A DNA stretch of 64,000 bases, from contig NZ_NJPP01000001.1 of NCBI RefSeq assembly GCF_002778015.1, forward strand, positions 165,768 to 229,767. Direction: 5' to 3'. The notes below the pieces were generated by a model that saw nothing but the letters and a program-made list of their open reading frames with translations, was not told the origin of the DNA and searched no databases. Numbering within the stretch: the stretch's first letter is position 1; each line of letters starts with the position of its first letter. Below are positions 31,493 through 40,388 of this stretch, piece after piece. Source of the DNA: Bartonella tribocorum (GTDB taxonomy: Bacteria > Pseudomonadota > Alphaproteobacteria > Rhizobiales > Rhizobiaceae). Both the position numbers and the translations under genes were made by a program.

Positions 31493-32593
31493 TTATGAAA
31501 GGCTTTCCTGATAGTCATTGTAGCTGAATTGGCGTTGCAGCGTTAATGTACCATCGCATTCTTTAAGAACAATAGCAGGCATTGTTACACCGTTAAACCA
31601 GTTTTTCTTGACCATTGTATAACCTGCTGCATCTTGAAAAGACAGTCTATCTCCTATTTTAAGAGGTTTTTGAAACTGAAACGTTCCAAAAATATCGCCA
31701 GCAAGACAGGATTTTCCGCAGATCATAATTTCGTGTTCTCCTTGATTGGGTTCTAATTTAGCATTTTCACGATAAATGAGAAGATCAAGCATATGTGCTT
31801 CGATTGAACTATCAACGATGGCAAGATTCTTTTTGTTGTACAATGTGTCAAGAACACTGACTTCTAAGGTGGTGCTTTTGGTAATGGCGGCTTCTCCTGG
31901 TTCTAGAAAAAGAGTAACGCCATAAGTTTGGGAAAAATGCTTTAAGCGTTCTGCGAAAGTTTCTAGAGGATAATTTTCAGCTGTAAAATGAATTCCACCG
32001 CCAAGGCTTATCCAATCAACGGCAGAAAAAAGCTCTGAAAACTTTTCTTCCATAACCCCAAGCATTTGGTTAAAAAGATTAAAATCAGCATTTTCACAAT
32101 TGTTATGGATCATCAAGCCATTGATGAGAGGCAAAACTTCTTTAATAGCACTTTGGTTTGTTTCTCCTAAGCGACTAAAAGAGCGTGAGGGATTGGCAAG
32201 ATCAAAATTTGATACACTCATTCCTGGGTTTAACCTTAGACCTCGTTGAATGGTTTTTGTTGCATCAGAAAAGCGTTTAAGTTGTTGGATTGAATTAAAG
32301 ATAATTTTATCCGCATAACCACAGGCTTCATCAATTTCATGATCGGCCCAAGCAACCGAGTAAGCATGGGTTTCTTTGCCAAATTTTTCTTTTCCTAAAC
32401 GCAGTTCATAAAGGGATGATGAGGTGGTTCCATCCATGAATTCAGACATTAAATCGAAAACACTCCATGTGGCAAAACATTTTAAAGCAAGCAAAATTTT
32501 TGCTCCTGACATTTCTCGTAAACGAGAAATTGTTTGCATATTTTTGATGAGTTTCGATTTGTCTATAAGATAGTAGGGGGTTTTTATCATCAT
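31493..32593 (-). CDS. nspC: Carboxynorspermidine/carboxyspermidine decarboxylase
   Basis: 366 residues, a PLP-dependent fold-III decarboxylase. The PLP lysine is in ILLALKCFATWSVFDLM, with GGGIHFTAENYPLE as the phosphate-binding glycine region and EPGEAAI next. ICGKSCLAGDIFG provides the conserved cysteine and aspartate from the partner subunit. It removes CO2 from carboxy(nor)spermidine to give spermidine or norspermidine. ATGs at 32593 and 32590 are equivalent. It is 54 bases upstream of the dehydrogenase on the same strand, so the pair forms a two-gene polyamine operon. Confidence 0.9.
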   Translation of the reverse strand: MMIKTPYYLIDKSKLIKNMQTISRLREMSGAKILLALKCFATWSVFDLMSEFMDGTTSSSLYELRLGKEKFGKETHAYSVAWADHEIDEACGYADKIIFNSIQQLKRFSDATKTIQRGLRLNPGMSVSNFDLANPSRSFSRLGETNQSAIKEVLPLINGLMIHNNCENADFNLFNQMLGVMEEKFSELFSAVDWISLGGGIHFTAENYPLETFAERLKHFSQTYGVTLFLEPGEAAITKSTTLEVSVLDTLYNKKNLAIVDSSIEAHMLDLLIYRENAKLEPNQGEHEIMICGKSCLAGDIFGTFQFQKPLKIGDRLSFQDAAGYTMVKKNWFNGVTMPAIVLKECDGTLTLQRQFSYNDYQESLS

Positions 32594-32757
32594 TTATTCA
32601 TTCTTTTTTGAAGGATCTTATTGCCACGATCAACGTTTAGTACAAAGAGTAACAGAATGTCTCAAGAAAAAAGAATCTTAAGAAAAGAATCTGTTTCTGT
32701 CTAGCAAGAGAAAGGCTTTCTGTAATTGCTGTTGTTTATTATTTTGAGTTTTGTGTT

Positions 32758-33249
32758 ATGCGTGTGAAACAATATTATGCCTTAGCTTTTATATTTGTAA
32801 GTAGTCTTTTCATTATAACAACCACTCTTGTTAATTGGGAGCAAAATAGGGGTGATGCCAAAGCCAAACTGGTTGCTCAAACATCTATCCAAGAGAGTTC
32901 GGAGCCTTTGATTTTTACGGGGCGTAGAGAACTGAATGGTTTTAAGGGGTATCATCATTATCGGCGTGGTTATGTTAAGTATAAAGATAATTGGTGGTAT
33001 CCTGAAGCGGCATTTGTTACATCTCCCCACTTAAGCACAAAAGGCGCATCATTAAAAGTTGTATCAGATGCTAAAAGAGTATTTTTAACGTCTTCTTCAG
33101 AAAAGCTAGAAAAAAAAGAGCCATGGATGCTTAAACAACATATTGAATCTTGTCGTGCACGTTATCGCTCTTATAATAAAAATGATAATAGTTTTCAGCC
33201 TTTTCATGGGCCTCGTAAACAGTGTTTATCGCGCTTTTTTAAAGGATAG
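32758..33249 (+). CDS. Membrane-anchored BA14K-type protein
   Basis: 163 residues. A hydrophobic segment at residues 8-26 (ALAFIFVSSLFIITTTLVN) is a signal anchor or signal peptide. The C-terminus ESCRARYRSYNKNDNSFQPF and the closing RKQC match the BA14K pattern (Cys, RYRSY, then a second Cys), first described in a Brucella immunogenic protein with lectin-like properties. The middle (HHYRRGYVKYKDNWWYPEAAF) is Tyr/Trp-rich. The assignment rests on this short motif. A fragment of the same C-terminal motif follows at 33272. It is upstream of the Mrp operon but probably separate from it. Confidence 0.7.
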   Translation: MRVKQYYALAFIFVSSLFIITTTLVNWEQNRGDAKAKLVAQTSIQESSEPLIFTGRRELNGFKGYHHYRRGYVKYKDNWWYPEAAFVTSPHLSTKGASLKVVSDAKRVFLTSSSEKLEKKEPWMLKQHIESCRARYRSYNKNDNSFQPFHGPRKQCLSRFFKG

Positions 33250-33271
33250 AAATGGATTAAATAAATTTTTA

Positions 33272-33346
33272 ATTGCTCCTTGTCGTGTGCGTTATTGTTT
33301 TTACAATAAAAAGAAAACGTGTGTGGCGCGCGGCATTTCCGTGTAA
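33272..33346 (+). pseudogene. Duplicated fragment of the BA14K C-terminal motif
   Basis: The bases after the BA14K gene repeat its Cys-Arg-x-Arg-Tyr segment: the translation reads APCRVRYCFYNKKKTC before a stop. CTTGTCGTGTGCGTTATTG here mirrors CTTGTCGTGCACGTTATCG at 33149. It has no start or signal sequence of its own and looks like a short tandem duplication that has diverged. Confidence 0.55.
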
Positions 33347-33482
33347 ACATTGTTTTTTGAAAAATTTAAATACTTTTAAGTTTTATTAAATCTTATTACC
33401 ATTAAGTGTAAAATGGGGGGTGAAAATTAAAAAAATTGTTTTGTCAATGACAAAATATTAAAAGCAGGATGGAGCTGGAAGA

Positions 33483-36404
33483 ATGACAACACGGGAAGCA
33501 ATGTTGATATTGCTCATTTTGCTTCCCTTTAGTGGAAGTGCTGTTATTGGCTTTTTTCGTTCGACAGCAAAAAATAATGAAGCGTGGTTTGCTGGGGGCA
33601 TTGCTCTGTTTAGTCTTCTTTTTACAATCATGCTTTATCCGGCAATTCGCGGCAATCACATTGTACGTTTTAATATTCCTTGGCTTCCAGAATGGGGGGC
33701 TGATTTGATTCTCCGGATGGATGGTTTGTCGTGGCTTTTTTGCTTGCTCATTACAGGAATTGGACTGCTTGTCGTTGTTTATGCGCGTTATTATATGGAT
33801 CCCGCGGATTCTGTACCACGGTTTTTTTCTTTTTTTCTAGCCTTTATGGGCTCAATGACAGGGATTGTTTTATCAGGTAATCTCGTATTTTTGGTTGTTT
33901 TCTGGGAACTCACCAGTATTTTTTCTTTTTTGTTGATTGGTTACTGGTATCATAATGCGAGTGCGCGTGAAGGGGCGCGTATGGCTTTAACGATTACAGG
34001 TTTTGGTGGTTTTACTCTTTTTATTGGGGTTTTATTGATTGGGTATATCGTTGGTAGTTTTGATCTGGATAAAATTTTGCAGTCTGGAGATATGATCCGA
34101 TCAAGTTCGCTTTATATTCCTGCCCTTATTTGTATTTTATTGGGCGGATTAACAAAAAGCGCACAGTTTCCTTTTCATTTTTGGTTGCCTAATGCGATGG
34201 CAGCTCCAACACCTGTATCGGCTTATTTGCATTCGGCAACGATGGTAAAAGCTGGATTATTTTTGCTGGTTCGTTTATGGCCCGTGCTCTCTGGGACAGA
34301 GTCTTGGTTTTGGATGGTTGGCTTTTCAGGACTCTCAACACTTCTTCTGGGGGCTTATTGTTCAATGTTTCAGCAAGATTTAAAGGGACTTCTTGCTTAC
34401 TCAACGATTAGCCATCTTGGATTAATTACCACACTTTTAAGCCTTGGGAGCCCCCTTGCATGTGTTGCTGCGATTTTTCATATGGCCAATCATGCTACTT
34501 TTAAAGCGTCTTTATTTATGGCTGCTGGCATTATTGATCACGAAACGGGAACACGTGATATGCGTAAGCTAACTGGTCTTTATCGCTCTATGCCGATTAC
34601 AGCGACTCTTGCTTTAGTGGCAAGTGCGGCAATGGCTGGAGTTCCTTTGCTCAATGGTTTTTTATCGAAAGAAATGTTTTTTGCTGAAGCCGTTGAAACG
34701 CATATGGAATCATGGCTTGATTGGATTGCTCCTTATGTAGCAACACTTGCGAGCTTGTTTAGTGTGACCTATTCTATCCGTTTTATTCATGGTGTCTTTT
34801 GGGGGCCAAAACCAGACAAATTACCCAAAACTCCCCATGAACCACCGCGTTTTATGCGTTTACCCATAGAACTTTTGGTGTTTATTTGTTTAGCCGTTGG
34901 TATTTTTCCTCATTTAACAATCGGGTCTATTTTAGATAATGCTGTCGTGTCTGTTTTAGGACCAATGACACCTCCTTATAGTTTGGCTGTTTGGCATGGG
35001 TTTAATACACCATTAATGATGAGTTTGGTGGCGTTATTAGGAGGCGGATTGCTCTACGTTGTCGGGCGGCGTTATTTTTTATCTTGCGATGATGGCGCTC
35101 CCTTTTTTCGTCATTTGAAAGGACCGCGTATTTTTGAACGCATTCTTGTGATTATTTCTTGGAAATGGGCTCGTGCGGTGGAATCTGTTTTGTCAACACG
35201 CCGTTTGCAAATTCAGTTACACTGGATTTTTGCTGTGTGTTTTATTTTTTCTGGTCTTTTGCTTTGGCGTGATGGTTTAATTGCACCAGGAGGGCTACCG
35301 CTTTTTCCACTTGATATTCCTTTTATTGCGCTTTGGTTGGTCGGTGGGTTGTGCGCGCTTTTAGTTGCTTGGCAAGCAAAGTTTCATCGTCTTGCATCAC
35401 TCATGCTTTTGGGGGGAGCAGGTTTGATGACGTGTGCAACCTTTTTATGGCTTTCTGCACCCGATTTAGCTATAACGCAATTGGTTGTTGAAGTGGTGAC
35501 AGTTGTCTTATTATTGCTTGGTTTGCGTTGGTTGCCTAAGCGTGTGCATAACCCTGCTCCAACGCATGTTCATTTTGGGGTGCGTTTGCGTCGCGTCCGT
35601 GATTTTATCATAGCGATTATGGGAGGTTCTGGTGTTGCATGGCTCTCTTTTGTGATGATGACACGTCCTCAAGGGACAACAGTTTCTGATTTTTTTCTTA
35701 AAAATGCTTATTCTGGTGCAGGTGGTCGCAATGTTGTGAATGTATTGTTGGTTGATTTTCGTGGTTTTGATACGATGGGAGAAGTTGTGGTTTTGGGATG
35801 TGTTTCTTTGACTGTATTTGCTCTTTTGCGTCGATTTCGTCCTGCTCCTGAAAGTATTGAGCCACCATTTCAACAACGTGTTCAGGAAGCTTTTGATAAG
35901 GCACAGCCGGATCGAAATGTGGGGGATACAGTATTGAATTATCTCGTTATCCCTTCTGTTATTATGGGGTGGCTCTTTTCTGTTATTATTGCTTTTTCCT
36001 TTTATTTATTTGTGCGAGGACATGATCTTCCTGGAGGGGGCTTCGTCGGCGGGGTGACTCTCGCGATAGGCTTTATTTTGCAGTATCTTGCACGGGATAT
36101 TCGTTGGGTGGAAAACCATTTAAGAGTTTTACCTTTACGTTGGATGGGCTTTGGCTTATTGCTATCGATTGTAACGGGAGCAGGGGCCTTGTTTGTTGGG
36201 TATCCTTTTTTAACATCCTTTTTCCAGTATATGCATGTGCCATTGATTGGAAAGGTTCCTATAGCATCTGCTTTTTTGTTTGATTTTGGTGTGTTTTCTC
36301 TTGTGTTGGGAGCAACGGTCCTCATTTTAATTGCACTTGCACATCAATCAATACGTAGTTACCGAATCGGCAAAAAACCTGCTTTAAAAGAGAAGGAAAA
36401 TTAA
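33483..36404 (+). CDS. mnhA: Multisubunit cation/proton antiporter subunit A-B fusion (MrpAB / PhaAB type)
   Basis: 973 residues. The N-terminal part is an NuoL-like MrpA with about 20 membrane helices; GGLTKSAQFPFHFWLPNAM carries the conserved lysine and the histidine region of the proton channel. The C-terminal part (from about residue 830, VLNYLVIPSVIMGWLFS, then RGHDLPGGGFVGG) is an MrpB domain, so subunits A and B are fused as in rhizobial PhaA. The complex exports Na+ or K+ in exchange for H+, supporting pH and salt tolerance. ATG at 33483 has GGAGCTGGAAG upstream. It overlaps the mnhC start by one base. Confidence 0.94.
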   Translation: MTTREAMLILLILLPFSGSAVIGFFRSTAKNNEAWFAGGIALFSLLFTIMLYPAIRGNHIVRFNIPWLPEWGADLILRMDGLSWLFCLLITGIGLLVVVYARYYMDPADSVPRFFSFFLAFMGSMTGIVLSGNLVFLVVFWELTSIFSFLLIGYWYHNASAREGARMALTITGFGGFTLFIGVLLIGYIVGSFDLDKILQSGDMIRSSSLYIPALICILLGGLTKSAQFPFHFWLPNAMAAPTPVSAYLHSATMVKAGLFLLVRLWPVLSGTESWFWMVGFSGLSTLLLGAYCSMFQQDLKGLLAYSTISHLGLITTLLSLGSPLACVAAIFHMANHATFKASLFMAAGIIDHETGTRDMRKLTGLYRSMPITATLALVASAAMAGVPLLNGFLSKEMFFAEAVETHMESWLDWIAPYVATLASLFSVTYSIRFIHGVFWGPKPDKLPKTPHEPPRFMRLPIELLVFICLAVGIFPHLTIGSILDNAVVSVLGPMTPPYSLAVWHGFNTPLMMSLVALLGGGLLYVVGRRYFLSCDDGAPFFRHLKGPRIFERILVIISWKWARAVESVLSTRRLQIQLHWIFAVCFIFSGLLLWRDGLIAPGGLPLFPLDIPFIALWLVGGLCALLVAWQAKFHRLASLMLLGGAGLMTCATFLWLSAPDLAITQLVVEVVTVVLLLLGLRWLPKRVHNPAPTHVHFGVRLRRVRDFIIAIMGGSGVAWLSFVMMTRPQGTTVSDFFLKNAYSGAGGRNVVNVLLVDFRGFDTMGEVVVLGCVSLTVFALLRRFRPAPESIEPPFQQRVQEAFDKAQPDRNVGDTVLNYLVIPSVIMGWLFSVIIAFSFYLFVRGHDLPGGGFVGGVTLAIGFILQYLARDIRWVENHLRVLPLRWMGFGLLLSIVTGAGALFVGYPFLTSFFQYMHVPLIGKVPIASAFLFDFGVFSLVLGATVLILIALAHQSIRSYRIGKKPALKEKEN

Positions 36405-36745
36405 TGGAAATTATTCTTTCTTTGGCTATTGGTGTTCTTGTCGGATCTGGAATTTGGCTCATTTTGCGCCCCCGAACTTTTCAAGTCATTCTTGGTTTGT
36501 CTTTGATATCCTATGGTGTCAATCTTTTCATATTTGCAATGAGTAGACCACGCAGTAATGCAGCGCCAATTGTTGATCCTACCATGGTTATCAATCCTGC
36601 GAATTATGTTGATCCTCTTCCACAGGCTTTGGTTTTAACTGCGATTGTGATCGGTTTTGCAACGACAGCCTTATTTTTGGTTATCTTGTTGGTTTCACGT
36701 GGTTTAACAGGTTCAGATCACGTTGATGGACGTGAGGTACAGTGA
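36404..36745 (+). CDS. mnhC: Antiporter subunit C (MrpC / PhaC)
   Basis: 113 residues with three membrane helices, the NuoK-like MrpC. SYGVNLFIFAMSRPRSNAAP and DPLPQALVLTAIVIGFATTA are the characteristic stretches. It starts inside the mnhA stop (one-base overlap) and its stop overlaps the mnhD start. Confidence 0.94.
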   Translation: MEIILSLAIGVLVGSGIWLILRPRTFQVILGLSLISYGVNLFIFAMSRPRSNAAPIVDPTMVINPANYVDPLPQALVLTAIVIGFATTALFLVILLVSRGLTGSDHVDGREVQ

Positions 36746-38367
36746 TGGAAGCTTATGTGCATCATCTTCTTATCTTGCCGATTCTTTTGCCGTTAAGTAC
36801 TGGCGCCCTTCTTCTTTTCTATGATGAACGTCGTTCAAAACTAAAATCACTCATTAGTATTTTTTCTGCTGTATTGTTGGTTGTTGTCGCTGTTTTACTG
36901 GTGAAGCACGCTCTTGAAGTTGCACCAGCTGTAGATGTTTATCGGCTTGGGAATTGGCCTTCTCCTTTTGGTATTGTTTTGGTGCTTGATCGTTTAAGTG
37001 CTATGATGCTTTTGCTTTCTAGCTTGTTGATCAGCGCGGCGTTGGTTTTTGCACGGGCACATTGGTATAAAGCGGGTCCTCATTTTCAGTCATTGATGCA
37101 GTTTTTCATGGTTGGAATAAACGGCGCTTTTTTAACAGGTGATTTATTTAATTTATTTGTATTTTTCGAAGTGATGTTAACAGCTTCTTATGGCCTTGCG
37201 TTGCATGGTTCTGGCCCTTTACGTGTGCGTGCTGGGTTGCATTATGTTGTGGTTAATCTGGTTGCTTCGTTGTTTTTTCTCGTTGGTGCGGCACTCATTT
37301 ATGGAATCGTAGGTACCCTCAATATGGCTGATTTGGCTGTAAAAATACAATATATCGCTCCTAGCGATATTACTTTATTCGAAATAGGAGCTGCGTTTTT
37401 GGGAATTGCTTTTTTAATTAAAGCAGGGGTGTGGCCATTGAATTTTTGGTTGATGCCAACTTATAGTGCAGCAGTAGCGCCTGTTGGCGCTTCTTTTGCA
37501 CTTTTAAGCAAAGTCGGTATTTATATTATTTTACGTTTAACATTGTTATGGTTTGGACCAGAAAGTGGATATTTTAGCCATTTTGGTCAAACGGTTTTGT
37601 TTTACGGTGGGCTTGCTACTATGGCTTTTGGTTTTATTGGGGTGTTGGCAAGCCAAGTCTTGGTACGTTTGGCAGCTTATAGTGTTTTGGTTTCTTCTGG
37701 GACATTGTTGACAGCAATCGGGATCGGCAATACAGCATTGATTGCAGGTGCACTCTTTTATATTGTTTCCTCAACTTTGGCACTGGGGGCTTTTTTTCTT
37801 GTTGTGGAGTTGGTTGAACGCTGTCAAGATGTGGCAGCCAATGTTTTGACGGTCACAATGGAAGTTTATGGGGACGATGAAGAGGAGGAGGAAGATGAAG
37901 TAGGAACTTATTTACCGGTAACTTTGGCAATTCTTGGGGCTTGTTTTGGTCTTTGCGCACTTTTGATTATTGGTCTACCGCCCTTTTCTGGTTTTGTTGC
38001 TAAATTTATGATGTTTGTGGCACTCTTAAACCATAGTAAAGAAAATATTTCTACCTCTCTACCCGTTTATCATAATTGGCTTTTTATGATTTTTGTCACT
38101 CTGTCTGGTTTTGCTGCTTTGATTGCTATGACACGAACGGGCATTCGAACTTTTTGGGTTTCTCTTGAAGGGAGGATTCCAAGGGTACAGGTTATTGAAT
38201 TTGCCCCCGTTGCCGTTCTGCTTGCTTTGTGTTTTCTTATTACAATTGTCGCTGGTCCTGTTAGTCGTTATATGTTTGAAACAGCCAAAACTTTGTATGA
38301 ACCTCAAAATTATATTGGCAGTGTTTTAGATGATTTTTCTCTTGAAAATAAGGGGATTAATCAGTGA
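36745..38367 (+). CDS. mnhD: Antiporter subunit D (MrpD / PhaD)
   Basis: 540 residues from the ATG at 36745; a GTG at 36742 is an alternative. NuoM/N-like membrane protein with about 14 helices. FLGIAFLIKAGVWPLNFWL carries the conserved lysine, and FVFFEVMLTASYGLALHG the glutamate. An acidic run DDEEEEEDEVG (near residues 374-384) sits in a cytoplasmic or periplasmic loop before LPVTLAILGACF. I believe similar acidic loops occur in other rhizobial PhaD proteins. Overlaps mnhC and mnhE. Confidence 0.94.
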   Translation: MEAYVHHLLILPILLPLSTGALLLFYDERRSKLKSLISIFSAVLLVVVAVLLVKHALEVAPAVDVYRLGNWPSPFGIVLVLDRLSAMMLLLSSLLISAALVFARAHWYKAGPHFQSLMQFFMVGINGAFLTGDLFNLFVFFEVMLTASYGLALHGSGPLRVRAGLHYVVVNLVASLFFLVGAALIYGIVGTLNMADLAVKIQYIAPSDITLFEIGAAFLGIAFLIKAGVWPLNFWLMPTYSAAVAPVGASFALLSKVGIYIILRLTLLWFGPESGYFSHFGQTVLFYGGLATMAFGFIGVLASQVLVRLAAYSVLVSSGTLLTAIGIGNTALIAGALFYIVSSTLALGAFFLVVELVERCQDVAANVLTVTMEVYGDDEEEEEDEVGTYLPVTLAILGACFGLCALLIIGLPPFSGFVAKFMMFVALLNHSKENISTSLPVYHNWLFMIFVTLSGFAALIAMTRTGIRTFWVSLEGRIPRVQVIEFAPVAVLLALCFLITIVAGPVSRYMFETAKTLYEPQNYIGSVLDDFSLENKGINQ

Positions 38368-38846
38368 AACATTGTTATTTTTTCCCTTTTTCTAGCGTGG
38401 CAATTGTTTTTATGTGGCTGATTTTAAATGGCTTTAGTTTCGGTCAATTGCTTTTAGGCGTTATCATTGCTTTGTTTGGGGGGTGGATGATGCGGCTTCT
38501 TGAGCCGGAAAAAATAACGATTAAAAGTTGGCGTGCTGTTTTTCTGTTGTCTTTTCGTGTGTTTATTGATTCTATCGTTTCAAATATTGCTGTGGCTTGC
38601 TTCGTTTTAACTAAAAGATCTCGAAAAAAGCAGTCTGGTTTTATTGTGGTGCCTATTTCGCTTGAAAGTCGCACTGCTTTAGCTGTTTTGGCATGTATTC
38701 TTTCAGCAACTCCAGGGACTGTTTGGATTGCCTATAATAGAAAAAATAATGAGCTTCTACTTCATGTCTTAAATTTTAAAAGTGGATATGATTACCAAAA
38801 ATTGATCAAAAAACGCTATGAGCAATTACTTTTGGAGATTTTTTAA
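38364..38846 (+). CDS. mnhE: Antiporter subunit E (MrpE / PhaE)
   Basis: 160 residues from a GTG start overlapping the mnhD stop (GTGA). Two N-terminal helices and a conserved cytoplasmic domain: IVVPISLESRTALAVLACIL and SATPGTVWIAY are typical MrpE motifs. The stop overlaps the mnhF start by one base (TAATG). Confidence 0.92.
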   Translation: MKHCYFFPFSSVAIVFMWLILNGFSFGQLLLGVIIALFGGWMMRLLEPEKITIKSWRAVFLLSFRVFIDSIVSNIAVACFVLTKRSRKKQSGFIVVPISLESRTALAVLACILSATPGTVWIAYNRKNNELLLHVLNFKSGYDYQKLIKKRYEQLLLEIF

Positions 38847-39127
38847 TGAGTATGGTGATCCTCTACTGGGGGCTTTATATCTCGCAGTTTTTTTTAAGTT
38901 TATCAATGATTCTTGCGTTGTTTCGGTTGCTTCATGGTCCACGGGCACAAGATCGGATTGTAGGGTTGGATGCTCTTTATATAATCACTATTCTTTTGTT
39001 TCTTACATTCGACATCCGTTCAGGAACAACTATTTATTTTGTTGCAGCGCTCATTATTGGCTTGCTGGGTCCTGTATCAAGTATTGCGTTGGCAAAATTT
39101 CTCATGCGGGGGGAGATTATTGAATGA
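38846..39127 (+). CDS. mnhF: Antiporter subunit F (MrpF / PhaF)
   Basis: 93 residues with three membrane helices. FRLLHGPRAQDRIVGLDALY is the MrpF signature containing the conserved RxxDRxxxxD. Overlaps mnhE and mnhG (ATGA). Confidence 0.93.
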   Translation: MSMVILYWGLYISQFFLSLSMILALFRLLHGPRAQDRIVGLDALYIITILLFLTFDIRSGTTIYFVAALIIGLLGPVSSIALAKFLMRGEIIE

Positions 39128-39534
39128 AGGATGATGTATCACTTGTGGTTGCACTTGCTATTACGGTTTTTTTGATATTAGGATCTGGTCTCACGTTGAT
39201 TGGAACAATAGGGTTGGTACGTCTTTCTACTTTTTATAAGCGCTTACATATGCTTTCGTTGAGTACAAGTTGGGGTGCTGGCAGTATTCTTATTGCGTCG
39301 TTTCTTTATTCAACTTTTGTAGATCATCATTTCGTTTTTCATGAATTTTTATTGATGATTTTTTTATTTGTAACAATACCGGTTGCTTCTATGCTGGTAT
39401 CACAAGCAGCGGCTTATAGGCACTATTTAGAAAATAAATTAGAAAAACCGCTGGCTCTTTTATCATGTCAGGCGGAAGAACAAATATCTACCTCCAACGA
39501 AATATCATGTGATAAGAGCCAAAGCGATTTTTGA
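39124..39534 (+). CDS. mnhG: Antiporter subunit G (MrpG / PhaG)
   Basis: 136 residues with three helices. IGTIGLVRLSTFYKRLHMLS matches the MrpG motif (GxxGxxRxxDxYxRxHA), here with Thr in place of Asp. The C-terminal tail after residue 110 is hydrophilic. It is the last gene of the six-gene operon; the next genes are convergent. Confidence 0.93.
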   Translation: MKDDVSLVVALAITVFLILGSGLTLIGTIGLVRLSTFYKRLHMLSLSTSWGAGSILIASFLYSTFVDHHFVFHEFLLMIFLFVTIPVASMLVSQAAAYRHYLENKLEKPLALLSCQAEEQISTSNEISCDKSQSDF

Positions 39535-39550
39535 TATGTAACAGCTTATT

Positions 39551-39943
39551 TTATTTCGTTCTCTGTTTTTCTACACATTCAATAAGATTTCTGTCCTTTT
39601 GGTCATTAATGCGATCAGAAAATACGGCTTTACTTCCTTTTGTATGCCAAATATAAGGCCCTCCCACATATCTTGCTCCAGAAGCGGCAATGACATTGGA
39701 GGCGATGATGCGCTTTTCTTTCCATTTGAGGTCAACGAGCGCAATATATCCAGCATTGTAATAGGTTGCTTCAACATGCTCCTTACCTGTTTTCATATCG
39801 CATTGATAAGTAACTGTCTCTTTTGTTGGTTCTGGATCGTCTGGCACTTCAATGATTAAAGAACTTGCAAAAGCATTGATTGAACTGAAAAATGATAAAC
39901 TTAAAACGGTGAAAAACCGTACGATAAAAGAAGCTTGTCTCAT
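39551..39943 (-). CDS. MliC-type lysozyme inhibitor, copy 1
   Basis: 130 residues. Signal peptide MRQASFIVRFFTVLSLSFFS, cleaved near NAFA. The mature region has the MliC pattern: TYQCDMKTGKEHVEATYYN, IALVDLKW and ASGARYVGGPYIWHTKGSKA, with Cys residues at about 48 and 123. MliC proteins inhibit C-type lysozymes of animal hosts. The classic E. coli MliC is a lipoprotein; this copy has no lipobox and is probably periplasmic. It lies 17 bases downstream of a second, similar gene. Confidence 0.8.
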   Translation of the reverse strand: MRQASFIVRFFTVLSLSFFSSINAFASSLIIEVPDDPEPTKETVTYQCDMKTGKEHVEATYYNAGYIALVDLKWKEKRIIASNVIAASGARYVGGPYIWHTKGSKAVFSDRINDQKDRNLIECVEKQRTK

Positions 39944-39960
39944 AATATTTGCTCCGTTAT

Positions 39961-40350
39961 TTAGAATAACAATGTTGATTCATCCTTGCAAAGGATGGGC
40001 TTTTTTTCTTCTGGATCGTTCATGAGATCGTAGAGTGTAACTTCTTTGTTTTTCTCCCACCAGACATACTGACCCCCTTCATATTTTTCTCCCGATGCAG
40101 CGATGACATGAGCAGCAATGACGCGGTCGCCTTTCCATTTAAAATCAACCAATGAAATATCACCAGCGTTGTGATAAATTGCTTCAACGCGTTCTTTATG
40201 TTCTCCCATAGCACACTGATAGGTTACGGTTTGTGTTGTTGGTTGTGGATCATCCGGTACTTCAATGACTAAAGAAGCAGCAAAACCATTGCCTGAACTA
40301 AAGAGACTTGAAGTAGCCAAAAATCCTAAAATTTGTAGAGTTTTTTTCAT
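39961..40350 (-). CDS. MliC-type lysozyme inhibitor, copy 2
   Basis: 129 residues, a close paralogue of the 39551-39943 gene: SLVIEVPDDPQPTTQTVTYQ here against SLIIEVPDDPEPTKETVTYQ there. It has a signal peptide (MKKTLQILGFLATSSLFSSG), the core VEAIYHNAGDISLVDFKW and ASGEKYEGGQYVWWEKNKE, a better match to MliC at the WW position. Cysteines at about 48 and 122. Transcribed first of the tandem pair. Host lysozyme resistance is inferred from the family. Confidence 0.82.
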   Translation of the reverse strand: MKKTLQILGFLATSSLFSSGNGFAASLVIEVPDDPQPTTQTVTYQCAMGEHKERVEAIYHNAGDISLVDFKWKGDRVIAAHVIAASGEKYEGGQYVWWEKNKEVTLYDLMNDPEEKKPILCKDESTLLF

Positions 40351-40388
40351 AATATTTTCCTATATGAAAAGTAATTTGACTTATGTGA

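Noticed and set aside
35511..35876. 121-residue minus-strand frame, His/Thr/Lys-rich
   Set aside because: Shadow of mnhA; the composition is an artefact of antisense hydrophobic codons.
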